Assembly: GCA_905210415.1 (NCBI GenBank)
Contig: CAJLWM010000075.1
Span: 1 to 7,378 of the forward strand
Length of the DNA: 7,378 nt
Source: an uncultured Prevotellaceae bacterium
GTDB taxonomy: Bacteria; Bacteroidota; Bacteroidia; Bacteroidales; Muribaculaceae
Direction of reading: 5' to 3'
Shown here: in pieces, positions 1 to 7,047 of the stretch
Position numbering within the stretch: position 1 is the first letter of the stretch
Layout of the letters: every line of letters begins with the position of its first letter
Translations under genes and position numbers: made by a program
The notes under the pieces: generated by a model
Databases searched by the model: none
What the model saw: the letters and a program-made list of their open reading frames with translations, nothing else
What the model was told of the DNA's origin: nothing

Positions 1-102
1 TGTTTTTAATTCGCAATAGCCTGCTATTACTCATTAAAAAGCAATCAAAATCTGCACTCCTAAAATTCCGAAATCCCGCCAAACCCTAACGACCGAATTG
101 GG

Positions 103-888
103 TTAATGGGCGATAATCAGTTCGATGCCCATTTCTTCTATACGTTTCACCACCGAAGACGATACGCGCGAGTCGGTGATGATGATGTCGATGTCTTCGA
201 TATTGGCGATTTTGCTGAATCCACGGTGTCCGAACTTGCTTGAGTCGGCAAGTACGATGGTTTTTTGAGCAGTGCGCATCATCACTTGGTTGAGCTCAGC
301 CTCGCGCATATCGGTGGTGGTGATGCCGAAGTTGAAGTCAAAACCGTCGATACCGAGGAATAGTTTGCTGCACGCCACGTTGTCGAGGTATTGCTCAGCC
401 GAACGGCCCACCACGCTTTGGCTGCTGTGGCGCAAAACGCCGCCCAATTGGAGTATTTCCACGTCTTCTTCGGTGGAGAGGATGTTTGACACTGCCACCG
501 ATGCTGTGATGAGCGTTAGGCGGTGAATAGGCTTGATGGCTCGAGCCAGGGCGTGTATGGTGGTGCCCGAAGCGAGGATGATGGTGTCGTCGCGCTCGAT
601 GAGTTGTGCGGCCTCGATGCCAATGCTGCGTTTTTCGGAGGTATTGAGCTTTTCCTTCTCGCTTACGTTGCGATTGTTGATATACGGATTGATAAGAATT
701 GCTTTTCCGTGGCTTCGATAGAGCTTGTTGGCTTTTTCAAGCTCCGTAAGGTCCTTACGAATCGTAACGAGCGACACATTCAGCAGCGTGGCTAAATCTG
801 ATACTTGCACCGATTCGAACATCATAAGTCGTTCAAGGATAGCGGCGTGGCGCTCTTCCTTAGACATCAGCTTGTGTTCTTGTTCCAT
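103..888 (-). CDS. glpR: DeoR-family transcriptional repressor, probable G3P regulon repressor
   Basis: A 261-residue cytoplasmic DNA-binding protein with DeoR-family architecture. The N-terminal winged helix-turn-helix (about residues 10-65) contains VSLVTIRKDLTELEK followed by LYRSHGKA; the family usually has HGGA, so K replaces G here. The C-terminal sugar-phosphate sensor domain shows the family motifs ASGTTIHALA, LQLGGVLR, GIDGFDFNFGITTTD and a late LADSSKFG. E. coli GlpR, the best known relative, is 252 residues long and is released from DNA by G3P. The start is uncertain: Met1 at 888 gives 261 aa, while Met8 (codon beginning at 867, MSKEERHAAILERL) gives 254 aa and looks more like typical family N-termini. 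The gene is divergent from glpABCT, and AGAAACC direct repeats lie in both promoters, suggesting it represses the operon and itself. The family is clear from sequence; the G3P specificity is inferred from gene context. Confidence 0.85.
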   Translation of the reverse strand: MEQEHKLMSKEERHAAILERLMMFESVQVSDLATLLNVSLVTIRKDLTELEKANKLYRSHGKAILINPYINNRNVSEKEKLNTSEKRSIGIEAAQLIERDDTIILASGTTIHALARAIKPIHRLTLITASVAVSNILSTEEDVEILQLGGVLRHSSQSVVGRSAEQYLDNVACSKLFLGIDGFDFNFGITTTDMREAELNQVMMRTAQKTIVLADSSKFGHRGFSKIANIEDIDIIITDSRVSSSVVKRIEEMGIELIIAH

Positions 889-898
889 ATTGTTTTCT

Positions 899-927
899 GG
901 TTTCTAAAGTACAAATATACGGTTTCT
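899..927 (-). promoter_or_regulatory. Putative repressor operator at the glpR promoter: AGAAACC direct repeat
   Basis: On the minus strand AGAAACC occurs at 927-921 and again at 905-899, start to start 22 bp, about two helical turns. The -7 box TATATTTG lies between the two copies, and the second copy falls at the expected transcription start. The same heptamer with the same 22-bp phase and the same orientation relative to its gene occurs at the glpA promoter. This fits autoregulation by the DeoR-family protein. The repeats are read directly; the binding protein is inferred. Confidence 0.55.
912..919 (-). promoter_or_regulatory. Predicted glpR promoter -7 element
   Basis: The minus strand reads TATATTTG, a full match to the Bacteroidetes -7 consensus TAnnTTTG. 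It lies 23 bp upstream of the ATG at 888, giving a leader of roughly 15-20 nt. I see no TTTG-type -33 element at the usual 19-21 bp spacing, so the promoter may be weak or may depend on another factor. Confidence 0.5.
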
Positions 928-1021
928 TTTTCGAAATAACGAGTGTTTTCTGCGATAAAAATCGCTTGGTGGGTAAAATGCCTTTCGAAAACATCGTAAT
1001 CGAAACTATTGGATGGAAAAA

Positions 1022-1062
1022 GTGGCAATGCGGAAGGTGCACGGCCGAAAGCATTGTGCCAC
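1022..1062. repeat. Inverted repeat / hairpin, 10-bp stem, 19-nt loop
   Basis: GTGGCAATGC (1022-1031) can pair with GCATTG-TG-CCAC (1051-1062). This gives ten base pairs interrupted only by a two-base bulge (1057-1058), with a 19-base loop. It lies between the two divergent promoters, upstream of both predicted start sites, so it should not be in either leader. No T-tract follows it, so it is not an intrinsic terminator. Function unknown; it may be a protein site, part of a small RNA, or part of a dispersed intergenic repeat. Confidence 0.5.
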
Positions 1063-1149
1063 AAAGACGATGAAATTTCACGAAAATCTGGCTTCGGGCG
1101 AGAAGCGGAACTATGTGAGATTGCGACAATTGGGACAAAATACGGGCGA

Positions 1150-1170
1150 TTTTGACATGAAATGTAAAAA
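1150..1170. promoter_or_regulatory. Imperfect palindrome upstream of the glpA promoter, possible activator site
   Basis: TTTTGACAT (1150-1158) and ATGTAAAAA (1162-1170) are inverted copies with one mismatch in nine and a 3-bp spacer. The right edge is 23 bp before the -33 element, a position suited to an activator. It does not match the E. coli CRP or FNR consensus well. The symmetry is visible; any regulatory role is inference. Confidence 0.3.
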
Positions 1171-1193
1171 ATGAAATTTTTTTGGCAAAAAGA

Positions 1194-1225
1194 TTTGGAA
1201 TAAAAAAATTTGTTTCCTAATTTTG
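1194..1225 (+). promoter_or_regulatory. Predicted glpABCT operon promoter (Bacteroidetes type)
   Basis: TTTG (1194-1197) and TAATTTTG (1218-1225) match the Bacteroidetes -33 and -7 elements (TTTG and TAnnTTTG) with a 20-bp spacer, as expected. Transcription should start near 1231-1234, giving a leader of about 75 nt before the ATG at 1309. The leader begins in the AGAAACC direct repeats, so a bound repressor would cover the start site. Confidence 0.7.
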
Positions 1226-1233
1226 TTGCGTTA

Positions 1234-1262
1234 AGAAACCTATTGGCTTTAAAAAAGAAACC
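1234..1262 (+). promoter_or_regulatory. Putative repressor operator at the glpA promoter: AGAAACC direct repeat
   Basis: AGAAACC occurs at 1234-1240 and 1256-1262, 22 bp apart, immediately downstream of the -7 box and over the expected start and early leader. Spacing and orientation match the pair at the glpR promoter exactly. In both pairs the distal copy extends to AGAAACCA. The position suits repression by blocking polymerase. Assignment to the neighbouring DeoR-family protein is inference. Confidence 0.55.
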
Positions 1263-1308
1263 AAATAGTGAATAAACTATTACGTTATCAAAACTAAACA
1301 ATCTTCAA

Positions 1309-2933
1309 ATGGATAAAAGCGGAATGAAACATTACGACGTAATCATTGTCGGAGGAGGTATTACAGGTGCTGGTACTGCCCGCGATTGTGCTATGCGTGG
1401 TTTGTCGACATTGCTTGTAGAGCGATTCGACTTCACGAATGGTGCTACTGGCCGCAATCATGGTTTGCTGCACAGTGGTGCTCGTTATGCTGTTACCGAT
1501 GGTGAGTCGGCAGAGGAGTGTATCAAGGAAAATATGACGCTTCGCAAAATCGCTCGTCACTGCGTGGATGAGACCGATGGTCTGTTCATCACATTGCCAG
1601 AGGACGATCTTGCTTACCAAGCTACATTCATAGCAGCCTGCAACAAGGCAGGCATTCGTGCCGAGGCAATCGACCCAAAGGAAGCCATCCGCTTGGAGCC
1701 AGCAGTCAACAGAGACCTTATCGGCGCGGTGCGCGTGCCCGACGGCTCGGTTGACCCATTCCGCCTGACCATGGCAAACGTGTTTGACGCACGTCTGCAC
1801 GGAGCAGATGTGCTCAACTACCACGAAGTGGTGTCGCTCATCAAGGATGGCGACAGAGTGGTGGGTGTGGAATTGTATGACCACAACACAAAGCAGACTA
1901 AGAAGGCTTATTGTGATATCGTAATAAATGCGGCTGGTATTTGGGGTCAGAAGATTGCCCAAATGGCAGGAGCCGCTATAGGTATGTTCCCAGCTAAGGG
2001 AGCATTGCTCGTGTACGGACACCGTGTGAACAACGTGGTGATAAACCGTTGCCGTAAGCCAGCCAACGCCGACATCCTTGTGCCAGGCGACACCGTGTGT
2101 GTGATTGGTACCACCAGCGACCGTGTGCCTATCGACACCGTAGACGATATGAAGGTGACACCAGAAGAGGTGGAAGTGCTGATGCGCGAAGGCGAAAAGC
2201 TTGCGCCAAGCCTTGCCACCACCCGCATCTTGCGTGCCTACGCAGGTGTGCGTCCATTGGTGGCAGCCGACAACGACCCTTCGGGCCGTAATATCAGCCG
2301 CGGCATTGTGTGCCTCGACCACGAGACACGCGACGGCATACCTGGATTTATCTCAATCACCGGCGGTAAGCTGATGACCTACCGTCTGATGGCAGAGTGG
2401 GCTACCGACTTGGCTTGCAAGAAGCTCAACCGCAAAGCCACTTGTGAAACAGCCACTACGCCAATCGCAGGTTCGGAATTGCCAGCCGGACAGACACCGC
2501 CACTAAGGTGTATGACATGCACGAACCAGTGGCAGCCCGTGCTTCGGAAGGCCGCCACGGCACACTATACAAGAAGGTGCCTACAGGCAACATCTACGAC
2601 GATGCTCTCGTGTGTGAATGCGAGCAAGTGTCGGTGGGTGAGGTGGAATATGCTATCGACACACTGCATGTGCATAATATGCTCAACCTGCGCCGTCGCA
2701 CACGCGTGGCTATGGGTACTTGCCAAGGCGAGTTGTGTATGTGCCGCGCTGCAGGATTGCTCGCTAAGGCCAACGGCTGTGCCGAAAAGACCCAGAAAGA
2801 CCTTGTGAACTTCGTGAACGAGCGTTGGCACGGTATGTATCCAGTGGGATGGGGCGACACCCTGAGTGAGGGTCAGCTCACAGCCACTATTTATGAGGGT
2901 ATTTGTGGACTTGATGTGTATAACGAAAAATAA
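1309..2933 (+). CDS. glpA: Anaerobic G3P dehydrogenase subunit A, with an apparent frameshift
   Basis: The catalytic FAD subunit of anaerobic G3P dehydrogenase, which oxidises G3P to dihydroxyacetone phosphate. The N-terminal half shows the FAD dinucleotide fold (DVIIVGGGITGAG, residues 10-22), then GATGRNHGLLHSGARYAV and FITITGG-like FISITGGKLMTYR. The match to E. coli GlpA holds in the first frame to about 2485 and resumes from about 2500 in the -1 frame, which runs to the stop at 2931-2933. That second part is the C-terminal BFD-type [2Fe-2S] domain, with CEC (codons at 2613 and 2619) and GTCQGELC (2721 and 2736). Restoring one base gives 541 aa, against 542 in E. coli. Read literally, the first frame ends at 2808 after about 100 unrelated residues. 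There is no SD before the ATG at 1309; ATG 1324 is a possible alternative start. First gene of the operon. Confidence 0.9.
2485..2508 (+). other. Apparent one-base deletion (-1 frameshift) in glpA
   Basis: GlpA homology leaves the first frame at SELPAGQT and continues in the -1 frame at TATKVYDMHEP. A stop in the second frame at 2445-2447 sets the upstream limit, so the shift lies after it. The interval contains no X-XXY-YYZ slippery heptamer and no long homopolymer, which argues against programmed frameshifting. One extra base near 2492-2497 would restore a continuous frame (for example GQTTATKVY). A sequencing or assembly error or a recent mutation are the likely causes. Confidence 0.8.
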
Positions 2934-2957
2934 GCAAGGAGGGCTATCTTACACAAT

Positions 2958-4184
2958 ATGAAATTCGATACAATTATCATAGGAGGCGGACTTAGCGGTT
3001 ACACTGCAGGCATCACTTTGGCGAAAAAGGGTCAGAAGTGTCTGCTTATCTCTGCCGGACAAAGCGCATTGCACTTTTTCAACGGAAGTTTTGAACTTCT
3101 TAATGGCGAAAATCCAATTGACGCTATAGCGTCGCTCGACGAAATACATCCATACGCAAAAATCGGCAGCCAACGCGTGGCCGAATTGGCCGACATGGTG
3201 AAGCCAATGTTTGCTGAAATGGGCGTAGAAACCTATGGCGATGCAAAGAAAAATCACTATCGCATCACCCCTGTGGGCTTGCTCAAGCAAGCATGGCTCA
3301 CACTCGACGAGCTGGCTGCAGTGCCAGCCGAGGGCGACAAGATGCCTTGGAAAAACGTGCAAGTGATCACTATCAAAGGATTCCTTGACTTCAGCCCAGT
3401 GTTTGTGGCATCAAACCTCGCAAAGCGCGGCATGGTGGCATCGTTGGCCGAAGTGACTACTCCTGAACTTGAGAAATTGCGCAGCAACCCAAGCGAAATG
3501 CGCGCAACCAATATAGCGAAAACACTCACAGGCGATGCTCTTGCAGCATTTGCCGAGGCTGTGAACGGCGCTGTAGACGCCAAGGCCGAAGTGGTGCTGC
3601 TCCCAGCAGTGTTCGGCGTGAACGATGCCGAGGCTTGCAAGGCTATTCAGAAAGCAGTGAAGAAGCCAGTTAAGCTCATCGCCACCATGCCACCATCAGT
3701 GCCAGGCCTCCGCATCCAGACCGTGATGCGCCGCAAATTCATGCAACTCGGCGGCACGCTCATGCAGAGCGACGCTGTGGTGCGCGGACACTTTGAGAAC
3801 GGCAAATTGGTGGGTGTGTTCACCGAGAACCATGGCGAAAGAGAATTCCTCGCCGACAACTTTATCATTGCCACAGGCAACTTCATCACCCACGGCTTGG
3901 CATCAACTCGCGACGGCGTGTTTGAACCAGCCCTCGGACTTGACATCCATTGCCCAGTGGAACGCAAGGAGTGGACTGCAAGCGACATATTTGCCGACCA
4001 ACCATTCATGTCGTTTGGCGTTGCCACCGACGCTACACTCCATGCAGTGAAAGACGGCAAGCCAGTGGCTAATCTATATGCTACAGGCAACGTGCTTGGC
4101 GGATTCAACGCCGTGAAGCAAGGTTGCACCACAGGTATCTCATTAATTACCGGCCTCTACGCCGCTCATCAAATCATTAAATAA
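2958..4184 (+). CDS. glpB: Anaerobic G3P dehydrogenase subunit B
   Basis: A flavoprotein subunit, 408 aa (419 in E. coli), that partners GlpA in the soluble part of the anaerobic G3P dehydrogenase complex. The N-terminus MKFDTIIIGGGLSGYTAG is the dinucleotide-binding glycine motif. GQSALHF and GSFELL follow, then LPAVFG, MPPSVPGLRIQ, and near the end GNVLGGFNAVKQGC. All of these correspond in order to E. coli GlpB. It starts 24 bp after the glpA stop. An SD-like AAGGAGGG (2936-2943) precedes the ATG by 14 nt, longer than the usual spacing. It is intact and in frame throughout, unlike glpA. It ends 9 bp before glpC, so cotranscription is very likely. Confidence 0.93.
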   Translation: MKFDTIIIGGGLSGYTAGITLAKKGQKCLLISAGQSALHFFNGSFELLNGENPIDAIASLDEIHPYAKIGSQRVAELADMVKPMFAEMGVETYGDAKKNHYRITPVGLLKQAWLTLDELAAVPAEGDKMPWKNVQVITIKGFLDFSPVFVASNLAKRGMVASLAEVTTPELEKLRSNPSEMRATNIAKTLTGDALAAFAEAVNGAVDAKAEVVLLPAVFGVNDAEACKAIQKAVKKPVKLIATMPPSVPGLRIQTVMRRKFMQLGGTLMQSDAVVRGHFENGKLVGVFTENHGEREFLADNFIIATGNFITHGLASTRDGVFEPALGLDIHCPVERKEWTASDIFADQPFMSFGVATDATLHAVKDGKPVANLYATGNVLGGFNAVKQGCTTGISLITGLYAAHQIIK

Positions 4185-4193
4185 TCAAGCATT

Positions 4194-5441
4194 ATGGCAT
4201 TGCATCAAAATATCAGCGAAAACAATTTCGAACAATGTTTGAAGTGTTCGATCTGTACAGTATATTGTCCGGTTCTTGCCGTAAACCCAGATTATCCAGG
4301 TCCAAAGCAAGCAGGCCCCGACGGCGAGCGCTACCGTCTGAAAGACCCTCAATTTTATGATGAGGCATTGAAATATTGCCTTAACTGTAAGCGTTGCGAG
4401 GTGGCATGTCCATCGGGCGTGAAAATCGGCGACATCATACAGTTGGCACGCATCAAATATAGCAAGAAGCGCCCAGGATTGCGCGAATATCTTTTGGCTA
4501 ACACCGACTTTATGGGCAGCGTGGCCACACGCATGGCTCCTATCGTGAACACATCGCTCAAGCTCGCTCCAGTGAAGATGGCTATGGACGCTGTGCTCAA
4601 TATCTCGGCACACGCCAAGTTCCCTAAATACTCAGGCCAACGCTTCGAGACATGGTATCGCAAGAATGCTGCACAGTCTCAGAGCCAATATAGCAATCAA
4701 GTGAGCTATTTCCACGGTTGCTACGCCAACTACAACTATCCAAAGTTGGGTAAAGACCTCGTGAAGATAATGAATGCCGTGGGTTATGGCGTCAACCTCC
4801 TCAACAAGGAGAAGTGCTGCGGCGTGGCTTTGATAGCCAACATGCAATCGGCACAAGCCAAGAAGCAAGGCGAGGTGAACATCGCAAGCATACGTCGTGC
4901 TAAGCAAGAGGGTCGCGTGACACTCACCACCAGCACCACTTGCACATTCACCATGCGCGACGAATATGAGCACTTGCTCGGCATCGACAATCACGACGTG
5001 AAAGACAGCATCATACTTGCCACAAAATACATCTTCGACCTCGTGGATGCAGGTAAGGTGAAGTTGGCATTCCGCCCCGACTATCGCAAGCGCATAGCTT
5101 ATCACACCCCATGCCACATGGAGAAATTGGGCTGGAGCATCTATTCTACATCGTTGCTCCGCATGATTCCTGGAGTGGATTTCGTGATGCTCGATAGCCA
5201 ATGCTGCGGTATCGGCGGCACTTATGGATTTAAGAAGGAAAACTATCCTTATTCACAAAAGATTGGTAAGCCACTTTTCGATCAGATAGAGGCGGCCAAG
5301 GTGGATCTGGTGGCTACCGACTGCGAGACTTGCAAGTGGCAAATAGAGATGAGCACATCGGCAAAGGTGGAAAATCCTATCTCTATAATCGCTGATGCAC
5401 TCGACGTGGAGAAAACGATTGAACTAAACACTAAGAAATAA
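4194..5441 (+). CDS. glpC: Anaerobic G3P dehydrogenase subunit C, iron-sulfur membrane-associated subunit
   Basis: The electron-transfer subunit, 415 aa (396 in E. coli). Family knowledge says it ties GlpAB to the membrane and passes electrons to menaquinone. Two 4Fe-4S motifs are visible: C15-x2-C18-x2-C21-x3-C25-P and C62-x2-C65-x2-C68-x3-C72-P, with NPDYPGPKQAGPDGER between them. Two CCG cysteine-rich domains follow: HGC at residue 176 with CCG at 208-210, then CCGIGGTYGFKKENY at 337 with CETC at 377-380. I see no clear transmembrane helix, as in other GlpC proteins, so membrane contact is probably peripheral. It starts 9 bp after glpB with no SD. All cluster cysteines are present, so the subunit should be functional. 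Confidence 0.95.
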   Translation: MALHQNISENNFEQCLKCSICTVYCPVLAVNPDYPGPKQAGPDGERYRLKDPQFYDEALKYCLNCKRCEVACPSGVKIGDIIQLARIKYSKKRPGLREYLLANTDFMGSVATRMAPIVNTSLKLAPVKMAMDAVLNISAHAKFPKYSGQRFETWYRKNAAQSQSQYSNQVSYFHGCYANYNYPKLGKDLVKIMNAVGYGVNLLNKEKCCGVALIANMQSAQAKKQGEVNIASIRRAKQEGRVTLTTSTTCTFTMRDEYEHLLGIDNHDVKDSIILATKYIFDLVDAGKVKLAFRPDYRKRIAYHTPCHMEKLGWSIYSTSLLRMIPGVDFVMLDSQCCGIGGTYGFKKENYPYSQKIGKPLFDQIEAAKVDLVATDCETCKWQIEMSTSAKVENPISIIADALDVEKTIELNTKK

Positions 5442-5506
5442 ACCTCAAAAACGATAGATAATTAACTAAAATATAAACCAATAAAAGAAAAAAGGGAGAT
5501 AATACA

Positions 5507-6907
5507 ATGGGATTCTTAACACCACCTTCTGCTAAGCCAGAACAAGTAGGACCTGAAGCCGATGCTCGCTATAAAGCATTGCGTTGGCAAGTGTTCTCTG
5601 GAGCATTCCTCGGATATGCTGCATTTTACATTGTTCGTAAAAACCTTTCGATGGCTATTCCATCGATCACCGAATTGACAAACGGCGCTATCACTAAGGG
5701 CGACCTTGGTACTGTTCTTGCCATGAACGCAGTGGCTTATGCCTTTGCAAAGTTCTTTATGGCTACAGTGAGCGACCGCAGTAACGCTCGCAAATTCTTG
5801 CCACTCGGCTTGATTTTGTCGGCTCTTGCCATGGCATTTATGGTAGTGCCAATCGCAGGACTTGACATCGCCAACAACCCAGACAACAAGACTTGGGCAA
5901 TCCTTTTGATGGGAGTTCTTAACTTCCTTGTAGGTTGGTTCAACGGTATGGGATGGCCTCCGTGCGGCCGTGTGATGACACACTGGTTCTCGCAGAACGA
6001 ACGTGGCACATGGATGAGTTTCTGGAACTGTGCTCACAATGTGGGTGGTGGTTTGGTAGGTCCAATGGCTACTTATGGCGCAATATGGTTTGGTAGCTGG
6101 TTCTTTGGTGCAAACCAAAGCCTCTACTTCCTCGCAGGTACATTTATCTTCCCATCGGCAGTGGCATTGCTTATTGCTCTGGTAGCATATTGCTTGCTTC
6201 GCGACAACCCACAAAGCTGTGGCTTGCCATCGATTGAGAAGTGGCGCAACGACTATCCAAAGAACTATAGCGCAAAGAGCGAAGAAGTGCTTTCTACCAG
6301 GGAAATTCTCTTTAAATATGTGTTCAACAATAAGATGCTTTGGTTTGTGGCTATCGCCAACGCATTCGTATATATGGTGCGCTACGGAGCACTCGACTGG
6401 GCTCCTGCAATCCTTACCGACAAGGGTATTGATATTCAATCGGCAGGTTGGGCTTACTTCGCATTTGAGTATGCAGCCATCCCTGGCACAATCATCTGCG
6501 GTTGGATAAGCGATAAGGTGTTCCGCGGTATGCGTGCATTGCCAACAATCATCTTTATGGCACTTGTTGCTATCTTCATTGTCATCTACTGGCAATCGGG
6601 CAACAATATCACTCTCAACCTCGTAGGCCTCGTTGGTATCGGCTTCTTCATCTATGGTCCTGTGATGCTCATCGGCGTGCAAGCCCTTGACTTGGCACCA
6701 AAGAATGCAGCAGGTACAGCAGCCGGCCTCACTGGTTTCTTCGGTTACTTCTTCGGTACAGCAGTGCTTGCCAACACATTGTTGGGTTACGTATCTGAAA
6801 TCAGCATGGATGCAACATTCATTATGCTCCTTGTGGCTTGCGGATTGTCGATCCTCTTCATGGCATTCACTTATGGCGAAGAACGCCACATGATGAGCAA
6901 GAAGTAA
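5507..6907 (+). CDS. glpT: G3P:phosphate antiporter, major facilitator superfamily
   Basis: An inner-membrane G3P importer of the organophosphate:phosphate antiporter family, 466 aa (452 in E. coli), with hydrophobic stretches consistent with 12 membrane helices. The substrate-site residues known from E. coli GlpT are present: R44 and K45 in YIVRKN, H177 in NCAHNVGGG, and R292 in MVRYGALDW. Other family signatures are SDRSNARKFLP, GMGWPPCGR, RDNPQSCGLP, SDKVFRG, IGFFIYGPVMLIG and APKNAAGTAAGLTGFFGY. The related hexose-phosphate carrier UhpT is the main alternative, but these motifs and the glpABC context favour GlpT. It lies 65 bp after glpC; the gap has no TAnnTTTG box, so the glpA promoter probably serves it too. 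GGGAG (5494-5498) is a weak SD 8 nt before the ATG. Confidence 0.94.
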   Translation: MGFLTPPSAKPEQVGPEADARYKALRWQVFSGAFLGYAAFYIVRKNLSMAIPSITELTNGAITKGDLGTVLAMNAVAYAFAKFFMATVSDRSNARKFLPLGLILSALAMAFMVVPIAGLDIANNPDNKTWAILLMGVLNFLVGWFNGMGWPPCGRVMTHWFSQNERGTWMSFWNCAHNVGGGLVGPMATYGAIWFGSWFFGANQSLYFLAGTFIFPSAVALLIALVAYCLLRDNPQSCGLPSIEKWRNDYPKNYSAKSEEVLSTREILFKYVFNNKMLWFVAIANAFVYMVRYGALDWAPAILTDKGIDIQSAGWAYFAFEYAAIPGTIICGWISDKVFRGMRALPTIIFMALVAIFIVIYWQSGNNITLNLVGLVGIGFFIYGPVMLIGVQALDLAPKNAAGTAAGLTGFFGYFFGTAVLANTLLGYVSEISMDATFIMLLVACGLSILFMAFTYGEERHMMSKK

Positions 6908-6928
6908 AGCCGAAACAACATATACAGA

Positions 6929-6955
6929 CTATTCTCACAAGTGATGTGATAATAG
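6929..6955 (+). repeat. Hairpin 21 nt after the glpT stop
   Basis: CTATTCTCACA (6929-6939) pairs with TGTGATAATAG (6945-6955) across a 5-nt loop, 10 of 11 positions complementary. No T-run follows (the next bases are CCACACACAC), so it is not a classical intrinsic terminator. It could protect the mRNA 3' end or help a factor-dependent stop. The inner TCACA-N5-TGTGA symmetry could also be a protein site. Confidence 0.45.
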
Positions 6956-7009
6956 CCACACACACATGCCCAAAGAAGCAATGAAAAATACGCTACGAAG
7001 GCAGAAAAT

Positions 7010-7047
7010 ACACAATTACCTAAAAAACACGCAATTATCTATAAAAC
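7010..7047. repeat. Imperfect 19-bp tandem repeat, two copies
   Basis: Two adjacent 19-bp units (7010-7028 and 7029-7047) agree at 16 of 19 positions. Each has the form ACrCAATTAyCTAwAAAAC, and the array is followed by a T-run at 7051-7057. It is non-coding and AT-rich. The period is close to two helical turns. It may be a local duplication or a pair of protein sites; function unknown. Confidence 0.5.

Larger units (their letters stand above)
889..1308. other. Divergent glpR-glpA intergenic region, no convincing gene
   Basis: A 420-bp control region. It contains a minus-strand promoter for the repressor (near 912-919), a plus-strand promoter for glpA (1194-1225), two pairs of AGAAACC direct repeats, a hairpin (1022-1062) and an imperfect palindrome (1150-1170). 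The open frames crossing it on the minus strand run through both promoters, and I do not regard them as genes. The central part (about 945-1145) is visibly richer in G and C than the A/T-rich flanks and is not explained by the two promoters. Confidence 0.8.

Noticed and set aside
15..28. AATAG...CTATT hairpin downstream of glpR, considered as its terminator
   Set aside because: The stem is only 5 bp and no T-run follows it on the minus strand. I see no clear glpR terminator in 1-102.
929..945. A TTCG...CGAG symmetry resembling the E. coli GlpR operator (TTCG-N4-CGAA)
   Set aside because: The space between the half-sites is two bases too long and one half is imperfect. The AGAAACC repeats are a much better shared signal.
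978..1073. A 31-codon plus-strand small ORF (ATG 978, stop TGA 1071-1073) containing WKKWQCGRC
   Set aside because: No promoter match, no convincing ribosome site, and it overlaps the 1022-1062 hairpin. It could be rescued by synonymous-site conservation in relatives, but nothing here supports it.
1113..1129. TGTGA with a following GACA, considered as a CRP-type site
   Set aside because: The second half does not match TCACA, so the site lacks the required symmetry.
867..1301. A 144-codon minus-strand frame (and a 92-codon one at 860-1138) across the glpR-glpA gap
   Set aside because: They run through both predicted promoters and the operator repeats and overlap the start of the repressor gene. 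The protein is Phe/Ser-rich, with no domain I recognise.
1294..2322. A 342-codon minus-strand open frame opposite glpA
   Set aside because: Its composition is unlike a real protein (very high Cys, His, Val, Thr), and it is antisense to a clear GlpA FAD domain.
5516..6889. A 457-codon open frame on the minus strand opposite glpT
   Set aside because: It mirrors glpT almost end to end, is rich in Cys and His with no recognisable domain, and results from the codon choice of the sense gene. glpT itself is unmistakable.
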